From assembly GCF_000341225.1 (NCBI RefSeq), contig NZ_ANAC01000009.1, positions 1 to 64,000 of the forward strand: DNA of 64,000 nucleotides. Direction: 5' to 3'. A program made the translations under genes and the position numbers. Below are positions 20,222-29,015 of this stretch, piece by piece. This DNA is from Nocardiopsis alba DSM 43377 (GTDB taxonomy: Bacteria; Actinomycetota; Actinomycetes; Streptosporangiales; Streptosporangiaceae). The first letter of the stretch is position 1; every line of letters starts with the position of its first letter. The notes under the pieces were generated by a model. The model had not been told where the DNA came from. It saw only the letters and a list, made by a program, of their open reading frames with translations, and did no database searches.

Positions 20222-20809
20222 TCAGTTCTTGTCGTTGTCGTCGTCGACGGGCTCGAAGTGGCCCTGGATGACACGTCCACGGTCGGTGGAGGCACCGGGA
20301 CCGCCCCGCCCGGGGGCTCCCGCGCCGGGCTCCGGGCCGAAGGGACCGCCGGCCGGACCACCGGGACCGAAGGGGCCCTGGCCCGGGATGGTGGCGCCGC
20401 GGGCCGCGAACTCCTCGTTCACGCGTTCCTGCATCCTGCGCATCCGGCGGGCGGCCCAACCCGCGAAGACCCAGCGCAGCACGGGCCGGGTGAAGGGGGT
20501 GGCCATCAGCAGGCCCAGGGCCGCCGTGATGAACCCGGGAACGACCAACAGGATGCCGCCGGCCATGAGCATCAGGGGGTCCAGCAGGCCCTTGCGCGGC
20601 TGTTCGCCGGTGCGCATGGCCTCGTCGGCCTCCTTGACCACCTCGCGGAAGGCGTGTCCCGTGTGGCGGAGCACCGCGAAGCCCAGGATCATCAGCGAGA
20701 CCAGGGCCGCCAGGGTCCAGGGGACGCCGATCCGACCGGCGACGACGATCATCAGCCAGACTTCCAGGAACGGCAGTGCCATCAGCGCCAGTACCGTCAG
20801 CAGCGGCAT
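20222..20809 (-). CDS. fxsA: FxsA-family membrane protein
   Basis: A 195-residue FxsA-type inner-membrane protein. Core: PFLEVWLMIVVAGRIGVPWT (helices 1-2 with the family E-W pattern), LVSLMILGFAVLRHTGHA, then LLDPLMLMAGGILLVVPGFI and a third/fourth membrane segment ending FTRPVLRWVFAGWAARR. The long Gly/Pro-rich cytoplasmic tail (about 140-195) ends in acidic DDDNDKN. FxsA was named for preventing F-plasmid exclusion of phage T7 when overproduced; its cellular role is not known. In actinobacteria fxsA commonly lies in an lnt-ppm1-fxsA-rbpA order. Here it follows lnt by 96 nt without ppm1 between. Confidence 0.9.
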   Translation of the reverse strand: MPLLTVLALMALPFLEVWLMIVVAGRIGVPWTLAALVSLMILGFAVLRHTGHAFREVVKEADEAMRTGEQPRKGLLDPLMLMAGGILLVVPGFITAALGLLMATPFTRPVLRWVFAGWAARRMRRMQERVNEEFAARGATIPGQGPFGPGGPAGGPFGPEPGAGAPGRGGPGASTDRGRVIQGHFEPVDDDNDKN

Positions 20810-20905
20810 CGCTCAACCATCCTCAGAGTCGTGGGCCGGCTCGTTCGTCTCCCTCTAGGAGAGAACGCGCCCTCATGGTCAATGGTTCCCGGGTTCGGAA
20901 CCCTC

Positions 20906-22561
20906 TCACCGTTCGATTCGCGCGCGTGAACGTCGGGTGATCACGGTGGAGGCGACGGCGGCGGCCAGACCGACCACCGCGAGCAGGGCCTCCGGGACCG
21001 CCCCGAGCCGCGTCGCGACGGTGGGCCCCTCCATCGCGGTCAGCTCGGCGACGTGGATATCGGGCTCGGCCTCGGGCGATCGGTAGGTCACCACCCCGTT
21101 CGGTTCGACCACGGCGCTGATGCCACTGGTGGAGACGACGATGGCGGGCCGCCCGTGTTCGACGGCACGCAGTCGGGTGATGGCCAACTGCTGGTCGGAC
21201 TGGCCGGTGAAGTTGTAGTTGGCGTTGTTGGTGGGCACGACGATGATCTGTCCGCCGGCGGCCACGGACTCGCGGATCGGCGGGTCGAAGGCGACGTCGA
21301 AGCAGATGCCCACGGCCAGCGTGGTGTCGGCGATCTCCAACGCGCCGGGTTCGGTGCCGGGGATCGCGTCGGAGCTCACCTGCTCCAGCCGGGAGACGAA
21401 CCGGGTGAAGAAGTCGCGGTAGGGGATGTACTCGCCGAAGGGGACGAGGTAACGCTTGTCGTAGGTGTCACCGGGGCCGGTCTCGGGGTCCCAGACCACA
21501 CTCTGGACGTAACGGGTGCCGTCGTCGTTGAAGCGGCTCATCCCCCAGAGCAGGGGCACACCCGCGTCGTCCGCGGCCGCCTCGATGATCGCGGCGGCCT
21601 CCTCGTCGTGGAAGGGGTCGATGTCACTGGCGTTCTCCGGCAACAGGACCATGTCCGGCTCGGGGTACTCGCCCTCACGGACGGCCTCGGCGAGTTCGTG
21701 GACGCCGTCGGCGTGGTTGCGCAGGACCTGCATGCGCTCGCCGAGGACGGACATCTCGCCGGTGTTGGGCACGTTGCCCTGGACCATGCCGAGGGTGACG
21801 GTCCCGTCCGGGGCGGGTCGACCGATCGCGGGGGCGACCAGACCGCCCAGGACGATCGCCGCGGTGGTCGCCAGGCCCATGGCGGGCAGCAGGAGCCGGG
21901 GGCGCCCCCGGGTCGCCACGGCCCGGATGAGGGTCCACAGGAGCATGGCTCCGGTGAGGGCGACGGCGAAGGTCACCAGTGGAGAGGAGCCGAGGGCGGC
22001 GTAGCCGGAGAAGGGCGTGTCCGGCTGAGCGAAGGCGAGCTTGCCCCAGGGGAAGCCTCCGAGCGGCCAGCGCGCGCGTACGGCCTCCTGGGCCACCCAC
22101 AGGGCCGCGGTCCACAGCGGCCAGTAGGGCAGGCGGGCGACGACGGCCAGGCCCGCGGCGAGGGGAAGGAAGTAGACGGTCTCGGCACCCGCGATGGCGA
22201 GCCACACGTCGACGCCGAAGACGCTCTGCCAATGGATGAGCGGGACCATGAGGGCTGCCCCGGACAGGGCTCCCAGCCAGAGGGCGCGGCGGGGTCGTGT
22301 CCCTCCGACCGCGAGCAGGAGCAGGGCCGCGCTGAGCGGCCCCAGCCACCACAGCCCGTAGGGCGGCAGGGCCAGGAGTTGGGCCAGTCCCGAGGTGGTG
22401 GCGACCAGCGCGCGCCAGAGGGGGTCGAGGCGACCCCAGCGGTACCCCGGGGACAGGGGGGACCATGTGGTCGCGCCCGCCCTCGATTCGGGCACGGTGG
22501 TGCCCCGCGAGGATCTTTCGGGGCTCGGGGCGGTGCCCGACCCCGTGTGCTCGGCAACCAC
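20906..22561 (-). CDS. lnt: apolipoprotein N-acyltransferase
   Basis: Lnt adds a third acyl chain to the N-terminal cysteine of lipoproteins at the outer face of the plasma membrane. The protein has an N-terminal membrane domain of about six helices (LLALPPYGLWWLGPLSAALL onward) and a nitrilase domain. The catalytic triad is visible: Glu in LLPENASDID, Lys in YDKRYLVPFGEYIP and Cys in AVGICFDVAFD. A final membrane helix (ALLAVVGLAAAVASTVI) is followed by RRSRARIER. The start is poorly defined: GTG 22561 (551 aa) is used here; GTG 22495 would give 529 aa, and the open frame reaches 22816. The upstream leader contains a long inverted repeat. FKBP lipoprotein at 45208-46308 is one likely client. 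Confidence 0.9.
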   Translation of the reverse strand: MVAEHTGSGTAPSPERSSRGTTVPESRAGATTWSPLSPGYRWGRLDPLWRALVATTSGLAQLLALPPYGLWWLGPLSAALLLLAVGGTRPRRALWLGALSGAALMVPLIHWQSVFGVDVWLAIAGAETVYFLPLAAGLAVVARLPYWPLWTAALWVAQEAVRARWPLGGFPWGKLAFAQPDTPFSGYAALGSSPLVTFAVALTGAMLLWTLIRAVATRGRPRLLLPAMGLATTAAIVLGGLVAPAIGRPAPDGTVTLGMVQGNVPNTGEMSVLGERMQVLRNHADGVHELAEAVREGEYPEPDMVLLPENASDIDPFHDEEAAAIIEAAADDAGVPLLWGMSRFNDDGTRYVQSVVWDPETGPGDTYDKRYLVPFGEYIPYRDFFTRFVSRLEQVSSDAIPGTEPGALEIADTTLAVGICFDVAFDPPIRESVAAGGQIIVVPTNNANYNFTGQSDQQLAITRLRAVEHGRPAIVVSTSGISAVVEPNGVVTYRSPEAEPDIHVAELTAMEGPTVATRLGAVPEALLAVVGLAAAVASTVITRRSRARIER

Positions 22562-22623
22562 GTGGGGTGCTCGCTTTCCGCCGGCGATGGAAGGGTGCTG
22601 ACGGTCAGCATATTGGGGGGACG

Positions 22624-22716
22624 CGGAAAAGGCCCGAGCCACCCTTCGGACCGGCTCCGTCCCGTCGGCGGCGAGCTCGGAATACCGTTGTCTACTGGAT
22701 GTTCGGGCCTTTTCCG
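22624..22716 (-). other. long-range inverted repeat, possible structured leader RNA of lnt
   Basis: Perfect 14-bp arms CGGAAAAGGCCCGA (22624-22637) and TCGGGCCTTTTCCG (22703-22716) enclose 65 nt that can form further GC stems (for example CGGA-GCCGG-TCCG read on the minus strand). Either strand could be the RNA; on the minus strand it ends about 60 nt before the assumed lnt start. The AAAA/TTTT within the arms is unusual for this GC-rich DNA. Confidence 0.4.
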
Positions 22717-23035
22717 GGTCCAACCCCCCGCCCGGTCGCGGTACTCCGCCCCTCACCCGATCCCAACTGCACCTGGCGCGTGATGCAGCGTCCGATCGGA
22801 CGAGCGGGGGCCGCACAACCGGTCCGTCCAGTGCTGGACTGGTCGTTAGGTTACCCAGACTCTCCGACCTGTTGCCTCAACCCGGCGGCCGTGTCGTGGC
22901 CGTCGGTCGCGGAGGCGGCCGGTGAGCAAGCGATGAACCGTCGGCCAGGCTAACGCACCTGGGGCCGGCACGCCAGTTGACCACCGGTGATCGTCTCCTG
23001 GTCGCAACCAGATCGAAACCGACCCCGCTATGGAC

Positions 23036-23099
23036 AATTCGATCAGAATCCTGTCTGATGTGATCAACGAATCGACCCGTTTCGATCAAGTTCGAACAT
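23036..23099 (+). promoter_or_regulatory. GATC-rich putative promoter/operator of msiK
   Basis: A 64-nt AT-richer segment with repeated TTCGATCA-like words, including the inverted repeat ATCAGA-ATCCTG-TCTGAT and GTTTCGATCAAGTTCGAAC-like symmetry. It lies 76-139 nt before the msiK start. It may bind a sugar-responsive regulator; the identity is not visible. Confidence 0.35.
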
Positions 23100-23174
23100 C
23101 GGGTCGAGGTGGAGACCGAAGTCCCCTTCCCTCCTCCACCCCGTGCAGGCCACACCGATCGGGAGTTGAACACC

Positions 23175-24395
<1,221 letters not shown>

Positions 24396-24417
24396 TCCTC
24401 CCCTCCTGTAGCGACAC

Positions 24418-24443
24418 GGGCGACGCCGGCCACGGCGTCGCCC
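24418..24443 (+). terminator. hairpin after msiK
   Basis: Perfect 11-bp stem GGGCGACGCCG / CGGCGTCGCCC, 4-nt loop, 22 nt after the msiK stop. Confidence 0.88.
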
Positions 24444-24590
24444 GCCGTCGTTCGCGGGTCCCATGATCGGTCGATGGGCGGTCATCCCGGCAGGCAACCT
24501 CGACAAACCTTCCCCGAAGGTGACATTCAGGGCCCACCGGCGGGAGAGATCTCTTCCTTGACCGCCGTGTCACGGCGCTTGAACCATGTG

Positions 24591-26687
24591 ATGGTGCGCA
24601 ACCGAGCCCCCGGAGCCTCATCACCCTCACCGGACGTCGACACCCTGCACGGCAGGCCCGTCCCCGACCCCTACCGCTGGTTGGAGACGGCGGACTCCCC
24701 CGAGACCCTCCGTTGGCTTCGAGAGCGCTCCCTCGAATACGAGTTCGAGGCCTCCGGCTGGCCGTTGCGCGACCGGTTGGCCTCCCTCATCCGCGAGCTC
24801 GTGGCCACCGACCTGTGGACCCCACCGGTCCACCGGCCCGGGGCCGTGTTCGCCACCCTGCGCTCCGCCGGCGCCGAGCACCCGCGTCTGGTGGTGTTCG
24901 ACACGACGGAGGGGGACGGTCCCCTCCGCCCCGAGGACGCCCGCACCGTCTACGACCCCTGCGTCGAAGACCCCACCGGACGTACCACCCTGGACGCGTG
25001 GGAGCCGGACCCCACGGGGACCCTGGTCGCCCTCCAGACCTCCTCGAACGGCGTGGAACGCGGTGGCCTGCGGGTCGTCCGGGTCTCCGACGGTTCTCCG
25101 GTGGGCCCCGAGGTGCCCGGCGTCCGCTACTCGCACGTGGCATGGGTCCCCGGCGACGAGCCCTTCTTCTACTACGTGCGCAGGGACGGCGCCCGAGGGG
25201 TACGCGGAGTATGGGGACGCCGGGTGGGCGACGGCTCCGAGACCCTCGTGCACGCCTGTTCCGGGGCGGGGACCGTGCCCGGTGTGCGGGTGCTCGGCGG
25301 ACGGACGCTCCTGATCTCCGAGAGCCACGGCACCGGCCACCGCACCGACCTGTGGACGGCCGACCTGTCCGAGGATCCACCGGAGAGCCCGCGTACACGC
25401 CCCTTCCAGGTGGGCCACGAGGCCGAGACCGAGGTCCGGCGGGGACCGGACGGGCTGCTGTACCTGCGCACCACCCTGGGCGCCGCCCGACGTCGGATCT
25501 GCGCGGCCCGCCCCGACGCCCCGGGTCCCGAACACTGGCGCGAGATCGTGCCCGAGGACGCCGGCGCGACCCTGGACGCGTTCTGTCCACAACCGGCACC
25601 CGACGGCGGGACCGCCCTGTTCGTGGCCCGCACCCGCCTGGGGATCAGTGAGGCGGCCGTGCACGACGCCTCCACCGGAAGGCGCCTGTACCGGGTGGAG
25701 CTTCCCGGCGAGGGTATGGTCTCGACCCCGGTCGAAGCGCCGGACGGCACGGTACACCTGGGCTACGCCGACGTCGCCTCCCAGCAACGGGTGCTGAGCC
25801 TGCCCCCGGGTGAACGGACGCCCCTCCCCTGGCCCCCCGGCGGGCCCGCGGCCCCGGCCCGGCCCCGAGTGGAACGGAGCGTGCTGTGGAGCCGATCCCC
25901 GGACGGCACCCGTGTCCCGGTCACCGTCTTCGGACTCTCGGAACGTTCGGGCCCCGGCCCCACCCTCCTGCACGCCTACGGCGGCTTCGGACGTCCCAGA
26001 CAGTTCGGCTTCAGCGCCACCGTACTGGCCTGGCTGCTCCACGGCGGACGCTACGCGGTGGCCCACGTGCGCGGTGGGGGCGACGGGGGCCGCCACTGGC
26101 ACCTGGAGGGCTCGGGGCGCAATAAGCCCAAGGCGGTCCGGGACCTGGTGGCCGCCGCCGACTCCCTGGTCGAGGGCGGCTGGTGCGCGCGCGACCAGTT
26201 GTGCCTCTCGGGCGGTTCGGCCGGAGGGCTGCTCGTCCTGGCCGCCGCCACCGCCCGGCCCGACCTGTGCGCCGCGGTGATCGCCTCCGCGCCGCTCGCC
26301 GACATGGTCCGGTTCGAGCGGATGGGCCTGGGCCGGTTGTGGACACGCGAGTTCGGCAGCGTCTCCGATCCCGACGACTTCGCCGCGTTGATGTCCTACT
26401 CCCCCTACCACCGGGCTCTGGAGAGCGCCCTGCGCGCACCCGGACGCCCCCACCCGGAGATCCTGCTCACCGGATTCGCCGGGGACACCAGGACCGACGC
26501 CGCCCACCCGCGCAAGATGTGCGCCGCCCTGCTCGCGGCGGCCCCGCGCGAAGGGGGACGTCCACCCGCCCTGCTGCGTTACGAGCACGACGTCGGGCAC
26601 GGCCCGCGCTCGGTCGGCAGGGCCGTCGGACTGGCCGCCGACGCCCACGCGTTCGCGGCCCACAGGACGGGGCTGGTCGGGCGTTGA
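24591..26687 (+). CDS. S9A prolyl-oligopeptidase-like serine protease
   Basis: A 698-residue S9 peptidase: N-terminal DPYRWLE cap, a seven-bladed propeller region (about 70-400) and an alpha/beta hydrolase domain. The triad is Ser543 (GGSAGG), Asp632 (AGDTRTD) and His670 (HDVGHG). HVRGGGDGGRHW and ADMVRFERMGLGRLWTREFG match prolyl endopeptidases better than oligopeptidase B. No signal peptide, so it is cytoplasmic. POP enzymes cut short peptides after proline, and one (FlaP) removes a lanthipeptide leader. It lies 60 nt before a 35-codon acidic peptide gene and the JmjC oxygenase on the same strand, suggesting a maturation role here. The start is uncertain: ATG 24591 has no clear SD; the frame opens at 24474. 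Confidence 0.85.
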   Translation: MVRNRAPGASSPSPDVDTLHGRPVPDPYRWLETADSPETLRWLRERSLEYEFEASGWPLRDRLASLIRELVATDLWTPPVHRPGAVFATLRSAGAEHPRLVVFDTTEGDGPLRPEDARTVYDPCVEDPTGRTTLDAWEPDPTGTLVALQTSSNGVERGGLRVVRVSDGSPVGPEVPGVRYSHVAWVPGDEPFFYYVRRDGARGVRGVWGRRVGDGSETLVHACSGAGTVPGVRVLGGRTLLISESHGTGHRTDLWTADLSEDPPESPRTRPFQVGHEAETEVRRGPDGLLYLRTTLGAARRRICAARPDAPGPEHWREIVPEDAGATLDAFCPQPAPDGGTALFVARTRLGISEAAVHDASTGRRLYRVELPGEGMVSTPVEAPDGTVHLGYADVASQQRVLSLPPGERTPLPWPPGGPAAPARPRVERSVLWSRSPDGTRVPVTVFGLSERSGPGPTLLHAYGGFGRPRQFGFSATVLAWLLHGGRYAVAHVRGGGDGGRHWHLEGSGRNKPKAVRDLVAAADSLVEGGWCARDQLCLSGGSAGGLLVLAAATARPDLCAAVIASAPLADMVRFERMGLGRLWTREFGSVSDPDDFAALMSYSPYHRALESALRAPGRPHPEILLTGFAGDTRTDAAHPRKMCAALLAAAPREGGRPPALLRYEHDVGHGPRSVGRAVGLAADAHAFAAHRTGLVGR

Positions 26688-26747
26688 ACGCGCCCGGGAC
26701 ACCCCGGTTCATGAGGATCGATCACCCGTACAGAAAGCAGGTGCGAT

Positions 26748-26855
26748 ATGGACCCCATCGAGGTCGAGGTCGAGGACCTGGCGGAGGTGACCTCCCGCGA
26801 CATCACGGCGGGCGGCGACAACGACGGCACCGACTCCAGCTCCGACTTCATCTGA
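26748..26855 (+). CDS. 35-residue acidic peptide, candidate RiPP precursor
   Basis: A short gene too small for most annotation, starting ATG 26748 after AGGTG. The product begins MDPIEVEVEDLAEVTSR and ends DITAGGDNDGTDSSSDFI: 11 acidic residues against one Arg, no Cys, Lys, His or aromatic except Phe34. The first 17 residues look like a leader (alternating EVEVEDL, possible docking strand); the last 18 are small, Gly/Ser/Asp/Asn-rich and core-like. Arg17 and Pro3 are the only obvious cleavage handles. Position between a prolyl oligopeptidase and a JmjC oxygenase, and a hairpin starting 3 nt after its stop, support a real, separately dosed precursor gene. I do not recognise the family; expression and modification are inferred. 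Confidence 0.6.
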   Translation: MDPIEVEVEDLAEVTSRDITAGGDNDGTDSSSDFI

Positions 26856-26858
26856 TCC

Positions 26859-26900
26859 GACCCGTCCGGTCCGGCGGCCTCGCCCCGGGCCGGACGGGTC
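26859..26900 (+). terminator. hairpin between peptide gene and JmjC gene (attenuator)
   Basis: Perfect 11-bp stem GACCCGTCCGG / CCGGACGGGTC (26859-26869, 26890-26900) with a 20-nt loop, beginning 3 nt after the peptide stop. As in many precursor-peptide operons it could stop most transcripts and give more peptide than enzyme mRNA. Confidence 0.7.
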
Positions 26901-26957
26901 CCCTCTCCCTTCGGCGTCCGCGCGCCCTCACACCCCTTCCCTTCCGAAAGGATCGCC

Positions 26958-28160
26958 GTGACCGAGCCCGGTCGTCTGTTCACCCGCGCCCTGTGCGACG
27001 TCGTGGGACGCGACGCCCTCACCACCCGGTTGTCGGAGGAGTTCGTCTTCGCCGACCTGGGGGCGGACGCCGTACGTTCCCTGTTCTCCCTGGAGGACCT
27101 GAACCGCCTGCTGGCCATTTGCGCGCCCGAACCGCCGCGTCTTCGTCTGCACCGGGACGGTTCACCGGTGCCGTTGGACCGCTACACCGACGTGGGGACC
27201 GCCTCTCGGGACACACGTCGGATCGTCCGACCCGAGTCGTTGTACCGAGAGCTGAGGGCCGGGGCCAGCCTGGTCCTGGACAGTGTGGACAGGATGCACG
27301 CCCCGGTGGGGGAGGCCGCCGACGACCTGATGCGGCTGGTACGCGAACGCGCGCAGGCCAACCTGTACCTGATCTGGGGCGAGTCCCGCGGGTTCGACAC
27401 CCACTGGGACGACCACGACACGATGATCGTCCAGGTGGAGGGTTCCAAGCACTGGCAGGTGCACGGACCGGGCACCCGTCCGTTCCCGATGAAGAACGAC
27501 ACCGACCACGCGCACACCCCGCCGAGGGACGCCGACGGAGGACTCCACCTGGTCTGGGAGGGCGTGTTGCGTCCGGGGCAGGTGCTCCACGTTCCCCGCG
27601 GCTGGTGGCACACGGTGACCGGTACCGGCGAGATGAGCATGCATCTGACCTTCGGGTTCACGCGCGCGACCGGGATCGACTGGGCCGAGTCGCTGGTGCG
27701 GGGCCTGTACGAGGAGGAGGCGTTCCGCCGCGACCTGCCGCGGTTCGCCGACCCGGACACTCGCCGCAAGCACCGGCACGAACTGGTGTCGCGCCTGGTG
27801 GAGGCGGCCGAACGGGCCGACCTGGACGACTTCCTGGCCGAACGTGACGGACGTTTCCCCCGTCGGACCTCGTTCTCCCTTCCCTGGCCGGTCGAGGACG
27901 CCGTTCCCTCGGCCGGGTCACGGGTGGAGTTCGTGCCGATCCTGCCGCCGCCGATGATCCGGGAGGGCGGCAAGGTGGCGCTGACCGTGGCGGGGAAGCG
28001 GTACCGGCTGCCCGAGGTGACCGCTCCGGTGTTGGAGGCGATCGCCGAGCACAGGGAGGCGACCGTGGCGGAGCTGGCCGGACACGCGGGCGTGGAGGTC
28101 GAGGTGTGCGCCAAGGTGGTCGCCGTGTTGAGCCGCCATCACCTCGTCCTGATCCACTGA
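26958..28160 (+). CDS. JmjC/cupin-type Fe(II)/2-oxoglutarate oxygenase with winged-helix tail
   Basis: A 400-residue JmjC-domain oxygenase resembling bacterial ribosomal oxygenases (RoxA/YcfD). Iron ligands are His149 and Asp151 (THWDDHD) and His218 (PRGWWHTV); MIVQVEGSKHWQVHGPG is the characteristic strand after the facial triad, and HVPRGWWH the second. The C-terminal 70 residues (KVALTVAGKRYRLPEV to HHLVLIH) form a winged helix as in RoxA and resembling PqqD-like docking domains. Such enzymes hydroxylate Arg, His, Asp or Asn side chains in proteins or peptides. The start GTG 26958 follows GAAAGGA. It lies 102 nt after the peptide gene, so the Asp/Asn-rich peptide is the favoured substrate; a ribosomal protein is the main alternative. 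Confidence 0.85.
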   Translation: MTEPGRLFTRALCDVVGRDALTTRLSEEFVFADLGADAVRSLFSLEDLNRLLAICAPEPPRLRLHRDGSPVPLDRYTDVGTASRDTRRIVRPESLYRELRAGASLVLDSVDRMHAPVGEAADDLMRLVRERAQANLYLIWGESRGFDTHWDDHDTMIVQVEGSKHWQVHGPGTRPFPMKNDTDHAHTPPRDADGGLHLVWEGVLRPGQVLHVPRGWWHTVTGTGEMSMHLTFGFTRATGIDWAESLVRGLYEEEAFRRDLPRFADPDTRRKHRHELVSRLVEAAERADLDDFLAERDGRFPRRTSFSLPWPVEDAVPSAGSRVEFVPILPPPMIREGGKVALTVAGKRYRLPEVTAPVLEAIAEHREATVAELAGHAGVEVEVCAKVVAVLSRHHLVLIH

Positions 28161-28220
28161 TCCGAAGCGTGCGCGGGGCCGTGTCCGGTGGACCGGGCGC
28201 GGCCTCGTCGTGTCGGCGGG

Positions 28221-29015
28221 TCAGGGCGCGTCGCCACCGGCCTTCCTGTCGCGTACGTAGGCCTCGATCCCGTCGAGGATGCGTTGGACGGGGAAGTCGA
28301 TGTCCTCCGCCGGTCCCGGGTCCGCGGTCTCGGTGGGCTCCTCTTCGAAGACGCCCTCCTCGAAGACCCGGGAGATCGTGGGGAACTCCCGCGGGTCGAT
28401 GACCCGCCGCACGCTCTGCGCCCACATCCTCGTCGACTCCTCCAGGGACATGCCGCGTTCGGCGGCCGTACGCCGCATGTCGTTCTCTATCCGGAGAGCG
28501 TCCCGCAGGGTGCAGGCCAACAGCATGAGGGTCTGGATCGCCTCGTCCGCGCGCAGCCCCGAGGCGACGAGCTCACGGAGGCCGGCCTCCATCCACCTGA
28601 GTCCGTAGGGTCCTCCGGGCGGGCCGGACAAGGGGATGTGGACCGCCCACGGATGGGCCCGGTAGATGGTGATCGCGCTGCGGCACCACTCCTCCACCCC
28701 GGCCCGCCAATCTCCGTCGGTACGGGGTTCGGGCACCGGCATGCCCTTGACGGCCGCGTCGGACATCAGGGCGAGCAGGTCCTCCTTGCTGTCCACGTGC
28801 CGGTACAGGGACATGGTGGTGTAACCGAGCTCCTTGGCCACACGCTGCATGGAGACGCCCTCCAACCCCTCGGCGTCGGCCAGCGCGATCGCGGTGTCCA
28901 CGATCGCCTCCCGGCTGAGCTTCGGTCTGGGGCCGCGCCTGGGGGCCTCCTTCAGCCCCCAGAGCAGTTCGATCTCCCGGGCGAACCCGGGCGTCGGCTG
29001 TCGCTCGCTCGTCAT
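28221..29015 (-). CDS. TetR/AcrR-family repressor
   Basis: A 264-residue TetR-type regulator. The N-terminal HTH is about residues 32-82: KLSREAIVDTAIALADAEG, then SMQRVAKELGYTTMSLYRHV. The ligand domain runs from about 90 to 210, and an acidic, Pro/Glu-rich tail (EEGVFEEEPTETADPGPAED) follows. The C-terminal domain is of the TetR_C/TetR(D) type seen with drug-efflux or enzyme repressors. It is convergent with the JmjC gene (60-nt gap) and divergent from the FhuF-like gene, so it may control itself or nearby genes; no operator could be assigned. Ligand unknown. Confidence 0.88.
   Translation of the reverse strand: MTSERQPTPGFAREIELLWGLKEAPRRGPRPKLSREAIVDTAIALADAEGLEGVSMQRVAKELGYTTMSLYRHVDSKEDLLALMSDAAVKGMPVPEPRTDGDWRAGVEEWCRSAITIYRAHPWAVHIPLSGPPGGPYGLRWMEAGLRELVASGLRADEAIQTLMLLACTLRDALRIENDMRRTAAERGMSLEESTRMWAQSVRRVIDPREFPTISRVFEEGVFEEEPTETADPGPAEDIDFPVQRILDGIEAYVRDRKAGGDAP

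Larger units (their letters stand above)
22562..23174. other. 613-nt intergenic region between divergent lnt and msiK
   Basis: The longest non-coding stretch in the window. From left to right it contains the 14-bp arms of a long-range inverted repeat (22624-22716), a perfect GTCCAG-TG-CTGGAC repeat (22828-22841), a CTGGT/ACCAG hairpin near 23001-23014 and an AT-richer, GATC-rich stretch at 23036-23099 just before msiK. No ORF with an SD, tRNA or riboswitch that I know is seen. Confidence 0.5.

Noticed and set aside
26688-26957. lanthipeptide, lasso or thiopeptide cluster
   Set aside because: No dehydratase, cyclase, YcaO, asparagine-synthetase-like or radical-SAM gene nearby, and the peptide lacks Cys; only the POP and JmjC enzymes support a RiPP reading.
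28161-28220. terminator between JmjC and TetR genes
   Set aside because: Only a mismatched GGCCG/CGCGGCC pairing with weak inner stem; not convincing.
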